A stretch of 64,000 nucleotides of DNA from Paracoccaceae bacterium (lineage in GTDB: Bacteria > Pseudomonadota > Alphaproteobacteria > Rhodobacterales > Rhodobacteraceae). Numbering within the stretch: position 1 is the stretch's first letter; every line of letters begins with the position of its first letter. A program made the translations under genes and the position numbers. The DNA lies in NCBI GenBank assembly GCA_018222585.1, contig JAAFAB010000001.1, positions 408,198-472,197 of the forward strand. The letters run 5' to 3'. Below the pieces are notes generated by a model. That model did no database searches. It was not told the origin of the DNA and saw nothing but the letters and a program-made list of their open reading frames with translations. Positions 37,739 through 45,867 of this stretch are shown here, piece by piece.

Positions 37739-37935
37739 GACAATGGCGTCCAGTCGTGAGAATGCCGAGATTTCCCCGCTGTGACCCCCTCGACTTTGGA
37801 CGCGTTGGTTGACGGTAACGCCTACGACAGAGCATTCGACCGCTCTGCAAGGTCAGCCCTGCTGCCCTCCGCCCACCGCGTCAAGACGCCCCCGGAGAGA
37901 GCAGGTCAGGGCGGCGGAGCAGAGGGCGGCGGGGA

Positions 37936-38514
37936 TCAGCTTTCGCTCCGGCGCAGGTCGGCGACCGTCAGCCAGAGGGCCGAGATCAGGAAGTAGACCG
38001 CGCCGAAGGCCACGTAGCCAGCCAGGATTTCGATGGCATCGGAGGTGACCTCGCCGCGCGACATGAGCACGAAGAACACGCCAGCCAGGGCCGACTGCGC
38101 ACCGCTGAGGATCATCGACCACTGCGCGCCGAATCTGGACCAGCGCCGCAAGGCGGTCGCCAGTTGCAGCAGGCCCGACAGCACGGCCCAGACCCCGAAG
38201 ACGGCGATCACGGTGGCCAGCCCCATGGTCAGGGCCAGGGCGATGGCCAGGGTCGTGAGGGTGCTCACACCGAGGTTCAGCGCCTGCGTCCGGTTCGCCC
38301 TGAGGCCGCCATTGCGGGCGGCGTCGACGAGGTTGGCCAGCGCATCCCAGGCAGGATAGACGATCAGCATCACCGTCGAGAGTCCGGCAGAGGCCGGGGC
38401 GACGGTGAAGGCCAGGCCAACCCAGAGGGCAGAGAACAGGAAGCGGGTGAAGTAGTACCCTTTCAGCCAGGAATTCGCCGGACGCAGGGCGGCGGAGGGA
38501 AGTGCTTGGGTCAT
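37936..38514 (-). CDS. DUF308/HdeD-like membrane protein
   Basis: This 192-aa protein has six predicted helices (for example GLSTVMLIVYPAWDALANLV, LTTLAIALALTMGLATVIAV, AIEILAGYVAFGAVYFLISA) and an organisation similar to DUF308/HdeD proteins, which are linked to acid and other stress. AGGAG lies 6 nt before ATG 38514. It is on the same strand as ohr, 60 bp downstream of the ohr stop, so it may be co-transcribed with the peroxide-inducible ohr. The role is not known. Confidence 0.8.
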   Translation of the reverse strand: MTQALPSAALRPANSWLKGYYFTRFLFSALWVGLAFTVAPASAGLSTVMLIVYPAWDALANLVDAARNGGLRANRTQALNLGVSTLTTLAIALALTMGLATVIAVFGVWAVLSGLLQLATALRRWSRFGAQWSMILSGAQSALAGVFFVLMSRGEVTSDAIEILAGYVAFGAVYFLISALWLTVADLRRSES

Positions 38515-38574
38515 TGCTTGCTCCTTTCGGCAGGCGGGGCGGAGCGCCGCGGCGCCCTTCCCCGCCCTGCCGGT

Positions 38575-39000
38575 TCAGACGAGGGACAGCTCGACATCGA
38601 CGTTGTTGCGGGTGGCGTTCGAGTAGGGGCAGATCTGGTGCGCTGCCGCGATCAGCGCCTCGGCCTCGGCCCGGTCGATGCCGGGCAGCGAGATGGCCAG
38701 GGCCGCGGTGATGCCGAAGCCGCCTGCGGCGCGCGGGCCGATCCCCACCGTCGCGGTGATCTCGGCGGTCTCGGGGATCTTCACCTTGGCCTGCTGGCCG
38801 GCAACCTTCAGCGCCCCGAGGAAGCAGGCCGAGTACCCGGCGGCAAAGAGCTGTTCGGGGTTGGTCCCCGCCCCGCCGTCGCCGCCCAATTCCTTCGGGG
38901 TCGAGAGATCGACGGAGAGACGCGCGTCGGCGGTGGCGGCGTGGCCGGTGCGGCCCCCCGTGGCGGTGGCGGTCGTGCTGTAGAGAACTTGGACGGTCAT
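38575..39000 (-). CDS. ohr: Organic hydroperoxide resistance protein Ohr
   Basis: This 141-aa OsmC/Ohr-family thiol peroxidase reduces organic and fatty-acid hydroperoxides. Cys59 in [14 protein letters not shown] and Cys124 in [11 protein letters not shown] are the catalytic pair, with Arg17 ([10 protein letters not shown]) and Glu49 completing the site. AAGGAG precedes ATG 39000. It is divergent from the MarR-type regulator ohrR with a perfect inverted operator between, the classical arrangement; expression should be derepressed by organic peroxides. Confidence 0.96.
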   Translation of the reverse strand: MTVQVLYSTTATATGGRTGHAATADARLSVDLSTPKELGGDGGAGTNPEQLFAAGYSACFLGALKVAGQQAKVKIPETAEITATVGIGPRAAGGFGITAALAISLPGIDRAEAEALIAAAHQICPYSNATRNNVDVELSLV

Positions 39001-39034
39001 CGGATGCTCCTTGATTTGATGTTTGCGATAGTAT

Positions 39035-39101
39035 TTATCGCGACAAATGACTAGATAGAGACTCGCATCCACCAAGTCCAGAGATTTATTTGTCGCGATA
39101 A
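39035..39101. promoter_or_regulatory. Inverted OhrR operator pair
   Basis: TTATCGCGACAAAT at 39035-39048 and its exact complement ATTTGTCGCGATAA at 39088-39101 bracket the AT-rich centre of the ohr/ohrR intergenic region. Each copy has a TCGCGA core, as expected for a symmetrical MarR-type site, and one copy sits near each gene start. Binding by OhrR is inferred from family knowledge and location. Confidence 0.8.
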
Positions 39102-39125
39102 CGAATGATGTGATAAGACCCCGCC

Positions 39126-39584
39126 ATGACCTATGAACCGACCCTCGACAACCAGCTCTGCTTTGCCCTCTACGGCGCCTCGATGGCCGTCGGGCGGGTG
39201 TACAAGCCAATGCTCGACCGAATGGGGCTCACCTATCCGCAGTATCTTGTGCTCTTCACCCTGTGGGAGCAGGACGGACGCACCATCGGCGCCCTGGCCG
39301 AACGGCTGGCGCTGGAGCCCAGCACCATCACCCCCCTGGTCAAGCGGCTGGAAGCGGAGGGCTTCGTCACCCGGGTCCGCCAGCGCGAGGACGAGCGGCG
39401 GGTGCTGGTCTCGTTGACCGACAGGGGCCGGGCCCTGCAACAGGAGAGCCATTGCCTGGGCGAGGCGCTGCTGGCCGGCTCCGGCATGGCCCCCGCCGAG
39501 CTGATGGATCTGACAGGCAAGGTGCGGCAGTTGCAGCAGGCGCTCGCAGGCGCCCTGAAGGCACAGGGCACGAAGAAGAACTGA
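39126..39584 (+). CDS. ohrR: MarR-family peroxide-sensing repressor OhrR
   Basis: This 152-aa winged-helix regulator has the sensing cysteine at residue 12 in [16 protein letters not shown], as in OhrR proteins; [40 protein letters not shown] (recognition helix region) and [18 protein letters not shown] form the HTH and wing. Only this cysteine is at the N-terminus; C109 lies in ESHCLGEAL and could act as a resolving residue (2-Cys OhrR type). It is divergent from ohr and should repress both. Confidence 0.94.
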   Translation: MTYEPTLDNQLCFALYGASMAVGRVYKPMLDRMGLTYPQYLVLFTLWEQDGRTIGALAERLALEPSTITPLVKRLEAEGFVTRVRQREDERRVLVSLTDRGRALQQESHCLGEALLAGSGMAPAELMDLTGKVRQLQQALAGALKAQGTKKN

Positions 39585-40169
39585 GAGGGCCGGCAGGCAC
39601 AGCACACGAAATGCCGGAGCAGAGAGCTGTCCACGGGCGCCAGCATGAAATGGATCCCGCGAGGGCCGCGATAGCAGTCTTGTCCCGGGGTGCCGGACAA
39701 CACCCCCGGACGGCGACCGCAGAGCGCTCACAGATCATCAGCATGGAATAGAAGGTGCTCACCCACAGCGGGCAAGCGCCGCGCCCCTCGCCCACCCCTG
39801 CGCATGCGGAGAACCGGCGTATGCCCGGACCGGCACGTCGCCCCCCTCCGGTGCCCCCTTTCAGGGCCGGGCAGCGGCCAGTCTCTCCGACCGGACCATC
39901 CTGCCCGAGACCTCGCCTTGCGCATCTGCGCCCGACACCCTTCTGGGGCCTCGCAGCATCTGCCAGATGTGCGATGTGCCCACCAAGGCCCTTTGCAGAG
40001 GGCTGCGCTCACCAAGCACAGCGCCTGAACGGCAGCCTTCGGAGGTTGAGCCCGGCGGCGCCAGGCCAGCGCCCGTCGTACATCTGCCGGCCCGACCCAC
40101 GCCACCCTGCACCGCGCAAAAGGCCCCATCCCCATGGACAAGCCTCCTCCCCGCGCCTAGCGTCGCGCC
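39585..40169. other. Gene-free interval
   Basis: 585 bp lie between ohrR and the EamA gene. Frames present on both strands have Pro/Arg-rich shadow composition and no ribosome sites. I see no tRNA, IS remnant or terminator with a T run. It may contain the EamA promoter and leader. Confidence 0.4.
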
Positions 40170-41129
40170 ATGACCACCATCAGCGCGACCTCCGACGACA
40201 AGCCCCTGCTGGGGATTACCCTGATGATGGGCTTCTGCCTGCTGGCCCCGCTCGGCGATTCCCTCGCCAAGCTGCTGGGAGAGGTGATGCCCGTCTTCGC
40301 CCTGCTGACCGCGCGTTTTGCCATGCAGGCGATTTTCCTGACGCCCATCGTCCTCGCCTCCGGGCGCAGCTGGCGGATGTCGGCGCGGGCGACGCGCTTC
40401 ACCTTCTACCGCACGCTCTTCCATATCGCCGGCATCGGTTTCATGTTCTCGGCCCTGCGCTACCTGCCGCTGGCCGATGCCATCGCCATCGCCTTCGTCA
40501 TGCCGTTCCTGATGCTGCTGCTCGGCTGGCTGGTGCTGAAGGAAGAGGTCGGCCACCGCCGCCTTGCCGCCTGCGCGGTCGGCTTCATCGGCACGCTGAT
40601 GGTCATCCAGCCCTCCTTCGCCGAGGTCGGCCTGCCCGCCCTGCTGCCGCTCGGCGTGGCGGTGTTCTTCTCGCTTTTCATGCTGGTCACCCGCCAGATC
40701 GCAAAGGAGATCGACCCGATTTCCATGCAAGCGACCTCGGGCTTCATGGCCATGGCGGTGCTGCTGCCGGTGGCGCTGGTCGCACGGGCCGCCGGCTGGG
40801 ACAGCTTCGCCCTGGTGCTGCCACCCGCCGAGAACTGGGTGCTGCTGGCCGGGATCGGACTGATCGGCTCTTTCGGGCACCTGCTGATGACATGGTCGCT
40901 CCGCTATGCGCCCTCGGCTACCCTGGCGCCGATGCAGTACCTGGAAATCCCTTTCGCCACCCTGATCGGCTGGCTGATCTTCCGCGACTTTCCGGACGGG
41001 CTGGCGCTGGCCGGCATCCTCGTCACCGTCGGCGCCGGGCTCTACATCATCCTGCGCGAGCGCTCCATCGCGCGGGCGAACCGGCAAGCACCGCAGCCAC
41101 ATCCTCCAGCGCCGCCACCGGCAATATGA
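40170..41129 (+). CDS. DMT-superfamily EamA transporter
   Basis: This 319-aa inner-membrane carrier has ten helices in two EamA repeats. MGFCLLAPLGDSLAKLLGEV begins repeat 1; FRTLFHIAGIGFMFSALRYL-like (YRTLFHIAGIGFMFSALRYL), AIAIAFVMPFLMLLLGWLVL and EVGHRRLAACAVGFIGTLMV end it; repeat 2 includes GIGLIGSFGHLLMTWSLRYA and MQYLEIPFATLIGWLIFRDF. It probably exports a metabolite or amino acid. No ribosome site is apparent before the ATG, so the true start may differ. Its last 83 bp overlap the converging thiamine diphosphokinase gene. Confidence 0.9.
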   Translation: MTTISATSDDKPLLGITLMMGFCLLAPLGDSLAKLLGEVMPVFALLTARFAMQAIFLTPIVLASGRSWRMSARATRFTFYRTLFHIAGIGFMFSALRYLPLADAIAIAFVMPFLMLLLGWLVLKEEVGHRRLAACAVGFIGTLMVIQPSFAEVGLPALLPLGVAVFFSLFMLVTRQIAKEIDPISMQATSGFMAMAVLLPVALVARAAGWDSFALVLPPAENWVLLAGIGLIGSFGHLLMTWSLRYAPSATLAPMQYLEIPFATLIGWLIFRDFPDGLALAGILVTVGAGLYIILRERSIARANRQAPQPHPPAPPPAI

Positions 41130-41739
41130 CCACCATCCCCGGGGCCTCCATCTGAATCCGCAGCGGCCCCGAGATCCGGTTGGAGGTGCCGATGCGCCCA
41201 TCGGGGGCGAAGTCCAGCCCGTCGATCGGCCAGGTCAGGCCCTGCGACCGTCCCGTGACCGGCCCCATCGGGAACAGCGAGAAGCGTTCGCCGACCGGGC
41301 GTTCCAGCGCCAGCTCGGGCGGGCAGAGGAAGGCCAGGTCGCTCTCGCTGGCCAGCAGGCAGGGCCGGTCGGGGAAGCGTGCCAGCACCGAAAGCGCCGC
41401 CAGCATGTGATCGGCGCGTGGCCCCAGGAAGCCGGTTCCGATCACCAGCGGCGCCTCGATCCGGGTCAGGCATTTCTCGAAGTCGGTGCTTTCCTGTTCG
41501 GCCACCGGATGCAACGCCGAGGCAGGCAGGCGCCGCGCCCAGCTGACGCCAAGGCTGTCCATGTCACCGATCACCGCGTCCGGCATCCGTCCCCGCCGCA
41601 GCAGCGTCTCGGCGCCGCCATCGGCGGCCACCACCGGCCCGCACAGCGCCAGGATCCGCTCCGAGACCGCCCCCGGCACCGCGCCGCCGCCCACCAGGGC
41701 CACCGGGCCCGCGCTTTCGATAACCGTCTCGAAACCCAT
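41047..41739 (-). CDS. Thiamine diphosphokinase
   Basis: This 230-aa enzyme pyrophosphorylates thiamine to thiamine diphosphate using ATP. Family markers are VALVGGGAVPG, VVAADGGAETLLRRGRMPDA, VIGDMDSLG (substrate Asp) and EQESTDFEKCLTRIEAPLVI, then the C-terminal beta domain with FSLFPMGPVTGRSQGLTWPI. ATG 41739 with a weak GCGGAAA site starts the family core; 17 further upstream codons are open. Its 3' end overlaps the EamA gene on the other strand by 83 bp. The remaining thiamine genes are not here. Confidence 0.92.
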   Translation of the reverse strand: MGFETVIESAGPVALVGGGAVPGAVSERILALCGPVVAADGGAETLLRRGRMPDAVIGDMDSLGVSWARRLPASALHPVAEQESTDFEKCLTRIEAPLVIGTGFLGPRADHMLAALSVLARFPDRPCLLASESDLAFLCPPELALERPVGERFSLFPMGPVTGRSQGLTWPIDGLDFAPDGRIGTSNRISGPLRIQMEAPGMVVILPVAALEDVAAVLAGSPARWSARAG

Positions 41740-41905
41740 GATTTCCGCTGTCTTTTTGCTCGAATTGGACAGATACCACAATATCGTCACAAAATGAGAC
41801 CTTCTGCACCTTAGATTCGGGCGGGTTGTGACCCATCCGGTTAATCATCACAGGTGAAAAGCCTCCGTGCAGCGGTGCGTACCGCCAGAACGAGCGAGAA
41901 GTAAA

Positions 41906-44296
41906 GTGGTAGAGTCGAACAAGATCCTGACAGTTTCCTACGGGACCTTCTCCTGTACGCTCGAAGGATTCGACGACGCTTTCGACACCATGAAGGCGAT
42001 TGCCGAGTACTTCCGCGACCTCGCTGCCGACGACCGCTATTTCGGGGCAGAGCCCCCGACCCCCGATGCCGAGATGCTGACCCGCCTGGCTGAGCGCAAC
42101 TCGGCCCGCCGGGTGCGGGCGCGCACCGAAGAGGGCAATATCGTCCTCTCGCCCGACAGCGCCCAGCCTGACCCGCAACCGGAAGAGACCCGGCCCGAAG
42201 CCGTTCAGCCCGACCCCCGGCAGCCCGAGGCCGCCCCTGCCCCTGCCACCCCGGCCCCCGCAGACCCGACCCCTGTCGCGGAGGTCGAGGCAGAGGATGT
42301 CGCGGAGGACGAGATGCCGCCGCGCCCGATGCGCGCGCCCCGCATCGCCGCCGCCCTCGCCGCTGCGGGCGATGCCGCGCTGCTGGCCGCCGACGACACG
42401 CTCGACCCGAGGCCCGCACGCGCGGATGCCGCGCCCATGACCGAACAGGCCGCCCGGCCCTCGCCCGTCCTGCCCGAGATCGAGACCCCCACCTCGCCGT
42501 CCACGGCTGGCCTTGTCGAGATTGCCGCCCCCGAGGCGCTGCCCGCAGAGCACTCCGCCACGCCCGAGGCCGCCGAGACCCCTGCAGAGTCCTCCCCCGC
42601 CCCGGCGTCCACCGCCGAAGACATCTCCGTCAACGCGCCCGAAGCACGGCCCGAAACCCAAGCCGAGCCCCAAACCGAGACCCTGGCCGAATTCCCGCAA
42701 GACGCTGATGCCCCCGAGATCGCGGCAGAGGCTGACGGCAGCCTCGACGACATCTCCGAGCCTTCCGCCGCCGATCTCGCCGGTGAGGTCGCGCTTGCCG
42801 CCGACGCCCGGCAGCCTGACACCGCGCCCCTGTCCGATGCCGAAACCACCGACCTGTCCGACGACACGCTCGACGTCGGATCCGACAGCGATCTCACTCC
42901 GACCGGCGAAGGCTGGGATTCGATCGCCGAGGCCGAGGAGGCCATCGCCGTCGCCCGGGCCGAGGCCGAGGAGGGCGAGGACCTGCCCCCGGCCAGCCCC
43001 GCCCCCACCGATGTGGCGCTGAAGCTGCAGCGCATCCGCGACGTTGTCGCCCGCCGCCGTGCCGCGGCCCGCGCGGTGCTCGACGGCACCGCCGGTCCCG
43101 ACTTCACGGGCCCCGCTGCCACGGAGAGCGACTCCCCGGATCCCGCCCCCGCCGATCCTGCTCCCTCGGAGCAGGCTTCGTCCGATCATCCGGGCGCAGC
43201 CTCCGTCGCCGAGGATCACAGCTCCGCGGCGGCGGACGCACCCGACACCACCGCCGAGTTTCCCGTCACCGCCGCGCAGGAGTCCCCTTTGCCCCAGCCC
43301 CTGCGGCCCATGGCGCGGGTGATCAAGGTCAAGCGACGCGAGGCCGGTGATGCGGCCCCGGAGGCGGCCGCAGAAGGCCGCCCCGCAAGTTCCCTCTCCG
43401 CTGAGGAGGAGGACGCCCTCCAGCGTGAGCTGGCCGCCATCGAGGCCGAGGCCCATTCGGCACCTGCTGCTCCGGTCTCCGGGCAGACCGACCCGCAGGA
43501 CCCGACGGCCGATGCGCCGCAGAGCCCGGCGCAGGGCGAGTCCGCCGGTCAGCCCGCCCGCGCGGGTCTTGCCGCGCGCAGCCTGCGCGACACCGATCAC
43601 GGCGCCCAGATGGACCGCATCCTGCGCGAAACCGACAATCACTTCGAACAGGAAGACTCGACTCGCCGCCGATCGGCCCTTGCGCATCTGCGCGCCGCCG
43701 TCGCCGCCAAGAAAGCCGAGAAGGCCGCCGGCTCGGATTTCGCCCCGCGCGAGGACACCACCGACGCCTACCGCGAGGACCTCGCACAGGTGGTGCGCCC
43801 CCGCCGCCCCGCCATCGCGCACCAGAGCAACGCGCCCGCCCGCCGGGGCGTCCCCACCCGTCCGGCCCCGCTGAAGCTGGTGGCCGAGCAGCGAATCGAT
43901 GTCACCGGCAGGGCCCAGGGGCCCGTGCGCCCGCGCCGTGTCTCCATCGCCGACCTGGCCCGGCGCGACGACAGCGCGCCCCAGGCTGCCGCCTCGGCCA
44001 GCGCCCCGGACGAAAGCTTCGCCGACTACGCCGCCGCCGTCGGCGCGCGCAGCCTCGGCGAACTTCTGGAGGCCGCCGCCTCCTACATGTCCTTCATGGA
44101 ACACCAGCCGTTGTTCTCGCGCCCGCAGCTGATGAGCCGCGTCAGGTCGCTGCAACCCGAGGGTTTCAGCCGCGAGGATGGGCTGCGCGCCTTCGGGCAG
44201 TTGCTGCGCGAGGGCAAGATCCGCAAGGCCGAGGCCGGGCGTTTCTCGGTCTCCGACAGCATCGGCTTCCGCCCCGAGGAACGCGCCGCCGGCTGA
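41906..44296 (+). CDS. Large acidic Ala/Pro-rich protein with conserved N- and C-terminal domains, unknown function
   Basis: About 796 aa, cytosolic. The first 55 residues (VESNKILTVSYGTFSCTLEG, then FDDAFDTMKAIAEYFRDLAA) look folded and conserved. A region of about 600 residues rich in Ala, Pro, Glu and Asp is presumably disordered; it contains short basic/helical islands such as ALKLQRIRDVVARRRAAARA, PMARVIKVKRREAG and DRILRETDNHFEQEDSTRRR. The last 95 residues (FADYAAAVGARSLGELLEAA to KIRKAEAGRFSVSDSIGF) look like a compact winged-helix or helical domain. A GTG at 41906 is the likely start; a GTG 13 codons upstream is possible. It is monocistronic and divergent from thiamine diphosphokinase. 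The shape suggests a scaffold or DNA/chromosome-associated protein, which is inference. Confidence 0.85.
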   Translation: MVESNKILTVSYGTFSCTLEGFDDAFDTMKAIAEYFRDLAADDRYFGAEPPTPDAEMLTRLAERNSARRVRARTEEGNIVLSPDSAQPDPQPEETRPEAVQPDPRQPEAAPAPATPAPADPTPVAEVEAEDVAEDEMPPRPMRAPRIAAALAAAGDAALLAADDTLDPRPARADAAPMTEQAARPSPVLPEIETPTSPSTAGLVEIAAPEALPAEHSATPEAAETPAESSPAPASTAEDISVNAPEARPETQAEPQTETLAEFPQDADAPEIAAEADGSLDDISEPSAADLAGEVALAADARQPDTAPLSDAETTDLSDDTLDVGSDSDLTPTGEGWDSIAEAEEAIAVARAEAEEGEDLPPASPAPTDVALKLQRIRDVVARRRAAARAVLDGTAGPDFTGPAATESDSPDPAPADPAPSEQASSDHPGAASVAEDHSSAAADAPDTTAEFPVTAAQESPLPQPLRPMARVIKVKRREAGDAAPEAAAEGRPASSLSAEEEDALQRELAAIEAEAHSAPAAPVSGQTDPQDPTADAPQSPAQGESAGQPARAGLAARSLRDTDHGAQMDRILRETDNHFEQEDSTRRRSALAHLRAAVAAKKAEKAAGSDFAPREDTTDAYREDLAQVVRPRRPAIAHQSNAPARRGVPTRPAPLKLVAEQRIDVTGRAQGPVRPRRVSIADLARRDDSAPQAAASASAPDESFADYAAAVGARSLGELLEAAASYMSFMEHQPLFSRPQLMSRVRSLQPEGFSREDGLRAFGQLLREGKIRKAEAGRFSVSDSIGFRPEERAAG

Positions 44297-44413
44297 CACT
44301 CTTTCGCGCCCTCTGCCCCGGTTCTCCGCCGCAGGCGGATGGGGGGCGCCGCGCCCCCCGCTCTTTTCCCGCCTCCTCGCGGGGCGGGGAAGGAGCCTGC
44401 CCCCGAGTGGACC

Positions 44414-45235
44414 TCAGTCGAAGGTCGGGGCCCGCCCCGCCATGTTGGCGGCGATCACCTCCAGCTGGTCCCTGCCGCCGATCAGCCCGGTCTGCGCCAG
44501 GCTTTCCTCGTAGAGGACCTGATCAGCCGGGGCGCCACTCTCTGCAAGGGCGATCAGGGCCTTCGCCGCCCGCACCGCCGAGGGAGACTTGCCCGCGATC
44601 TCGGAGGCCAGCTCCCGCGCCGCCGCCAGCGGGTCCTCGGCAATCTCGGTCACCAGCCCCCAGGTCTGCGCCCGCGCCGCCTCGACCGGGCGCGCGGTGT
44701 AGGTCAACAGCCGCAGCACGTCCGACCTCAGCAGCTGCGGCAGCAGAACCATCCCGCCCATGTCGGGCACCAGGCCCCACTTCGCCTCCATGATCGCCAG
44801 TTGCGTCCCGGGATGGGCGATGCGCACATCCGCGGCCAGCGCCAGCTGCAACCCGGCGCCAAAGGCGACCCCGTGCAGCGCCGCGATCACTGGCACCGGC
44901 AGATCGCGCCAAACCAGGCAGAGCCGTTGATAGAGGTTCGCATCGCCATGGGTGCGCGGCATCACCCGCGCCTCAGGGTCGGTCCCGGCAAACTCGGTGA
45001 ATGAAGCCACGTCCAGCCCGGCGCAAAAGGCCCGCCCCTCGCCCGACAGCACCACGGCGCGGATGTCGCTGCGGTCCGCCACCGCCTCGCCCGCGCCGAT
45101 GATCGAGCGCGCCATGTCGGTATCGACCGCGTTCATCTTCCCGGCACGCACCAGGGTCACATGGGCCACATGGTCACGGATCTCGACGCGCACGCGCGGG
45201 CTCTCACCGCCAAAGTTCAGGGTGTTCTGGTCCAT
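44414..45235 (-). CDS. Crotonase/enoyl-CoA hydratase family protein
   Basis: This 273-aa member of the crotonase superfamily binds acyl-CoA thioesters. Oxyanion-hole segments are GEGRAFCAGLDVASF (residues 65-79) and HGVAFGAGLQLALAAD (121-136). In enoyl-CoA hydratase two catalytic glutamates follow; here the first position is Gln130 and the second is Glu150 in AIMEAKWGLVPDMGG. One catalytic acid is therefore missing, suggesting isomerase, hydrolase or another crotonase activity. GAGGAGG precedes ATG 45235. No fatty-acid oxidation genes are adjacent. Confidence 0.92.
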   Translation of the reverse strand: MDQNTLNFGGESPRVRVEIRDHVAHVTLVRAGKMNAVDTDMARSIIGAGEAVADRSDIRAVVLSGEGRAFCAGLDVASFTEFAGTDPEARVMPRTHGDANLYQRLCLVWRDLPVPVIAALHGVAFGAGLQLALAADVRIAHPGTQLAIMEAKWGLVPDMGGMVLLPQLLRSDVLRLLTYTARPVEAARAQTWGLVTEIAEDPLAAARELASEIAGKSPSAVRAAKALIALAESGAPADQVLYEESLAQTGLIGGRDQLEVIAANMAGRAPTFD

Positions 45236-45403
45236 CCGGCTGATCCTCCTCGTTCCCTGCGGGGATCATCGGCCCAGCCCCGCGAGGTGTCGAGTGGGCC
45301 GGGGCGACATCAACGCAACGTCACGGCCAGGCTGTCCCGAGCGCCGGGCGGTTGGGGTCGGACCGCCGGTCACGGCCGCCTGCAGGGACCGGCACGGCGG
45401 GGA

Positions 45404-45784
45404 TCAGTAGAGGATACAGACCTCGACGCGGCCCTTGTTGTCCCCCAGCCCGGTGTCGTTGATGCGAAAGTCCAGGGTGAGCGCCGAGAGCACACGCTGC
45501 GCCTCGTCGTAGGAGGGGGCGCTGCCCAGGTCCAGCGCCGGGCCGCCATCGGCGCGCGCCAGCATGCGGCCGATGGGCAGGTCGCGGCGGTACTCGTACT
45601 GCGCAAGGGGCCCATGGGCGGGACGCTGCCGCCCCGCTCCACCTGCCCCTGCCGTGCCCTGTCCTGCGCCCCCCCGTCCTGCAAGCCCCGTCCGGCGCCC
45701 CCGTCCTGCAAGCCCCGTCCTGCGTACCCGCGCGGGCCTTGCATTCGCTTCAGCGGACCGGCAGCGGGGGCGTCCCCACGCCAC
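45404..45784 (-). CDS. Uncertain ORF with conserved-looking C-terminus and repeat-rich N-terminus
   Basis: 126 residues if started at GTG 45784. The last 64 (from YEYRRDLPIGRMLARADGGP through SYDEAQRVLSALTLDFRIND to GRVEVCILY) have the composition of a real folded protein. The first 60 are Gly/Ala/Arg low complexity caused by a duplicated 26-bp GC element. The start is not supported by a good ribosome site, so the N-terminal part may be an expansion, or the gene may be truncated or frameshifted. It lies between the crotonase-like gene (same strand) and the aminotransferase (divergent). I do not recognise the family. Confidence 0.45.
   Translation of the reverse strand: MAWGRPRCRSAEANARPARVRRTGLAGRGRRTGLAGRGGAGQGTAGAGGAGRQRPAHGPLAQYEYRRDLPIGRMLARADGGPALDLGSAPSYDEAQRVLSALTLDFRINDTGLGDNKGRVEVCILY
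45666..45720. repeat. Two tandem copies of a 26-28-bp GC element
   Basis: GCGCC(n)GTCCTGCAAGCCCCGTCC occurs at 45666-45693 (seven C) and 45695-45720 (five C). On the minus strand it encodes two RTGLAGRG units. The differing C-run length fits slippage. Confidence 0.75.
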
Positions 45785-45867
45785 TCCACCCCGGCCGCCT
45801 GCCCATCCCCCGTGCCGCCGCCGATTTTTCTTGCACCGCGCCGCAACCGGGGCTTACTTCCGCGCTC

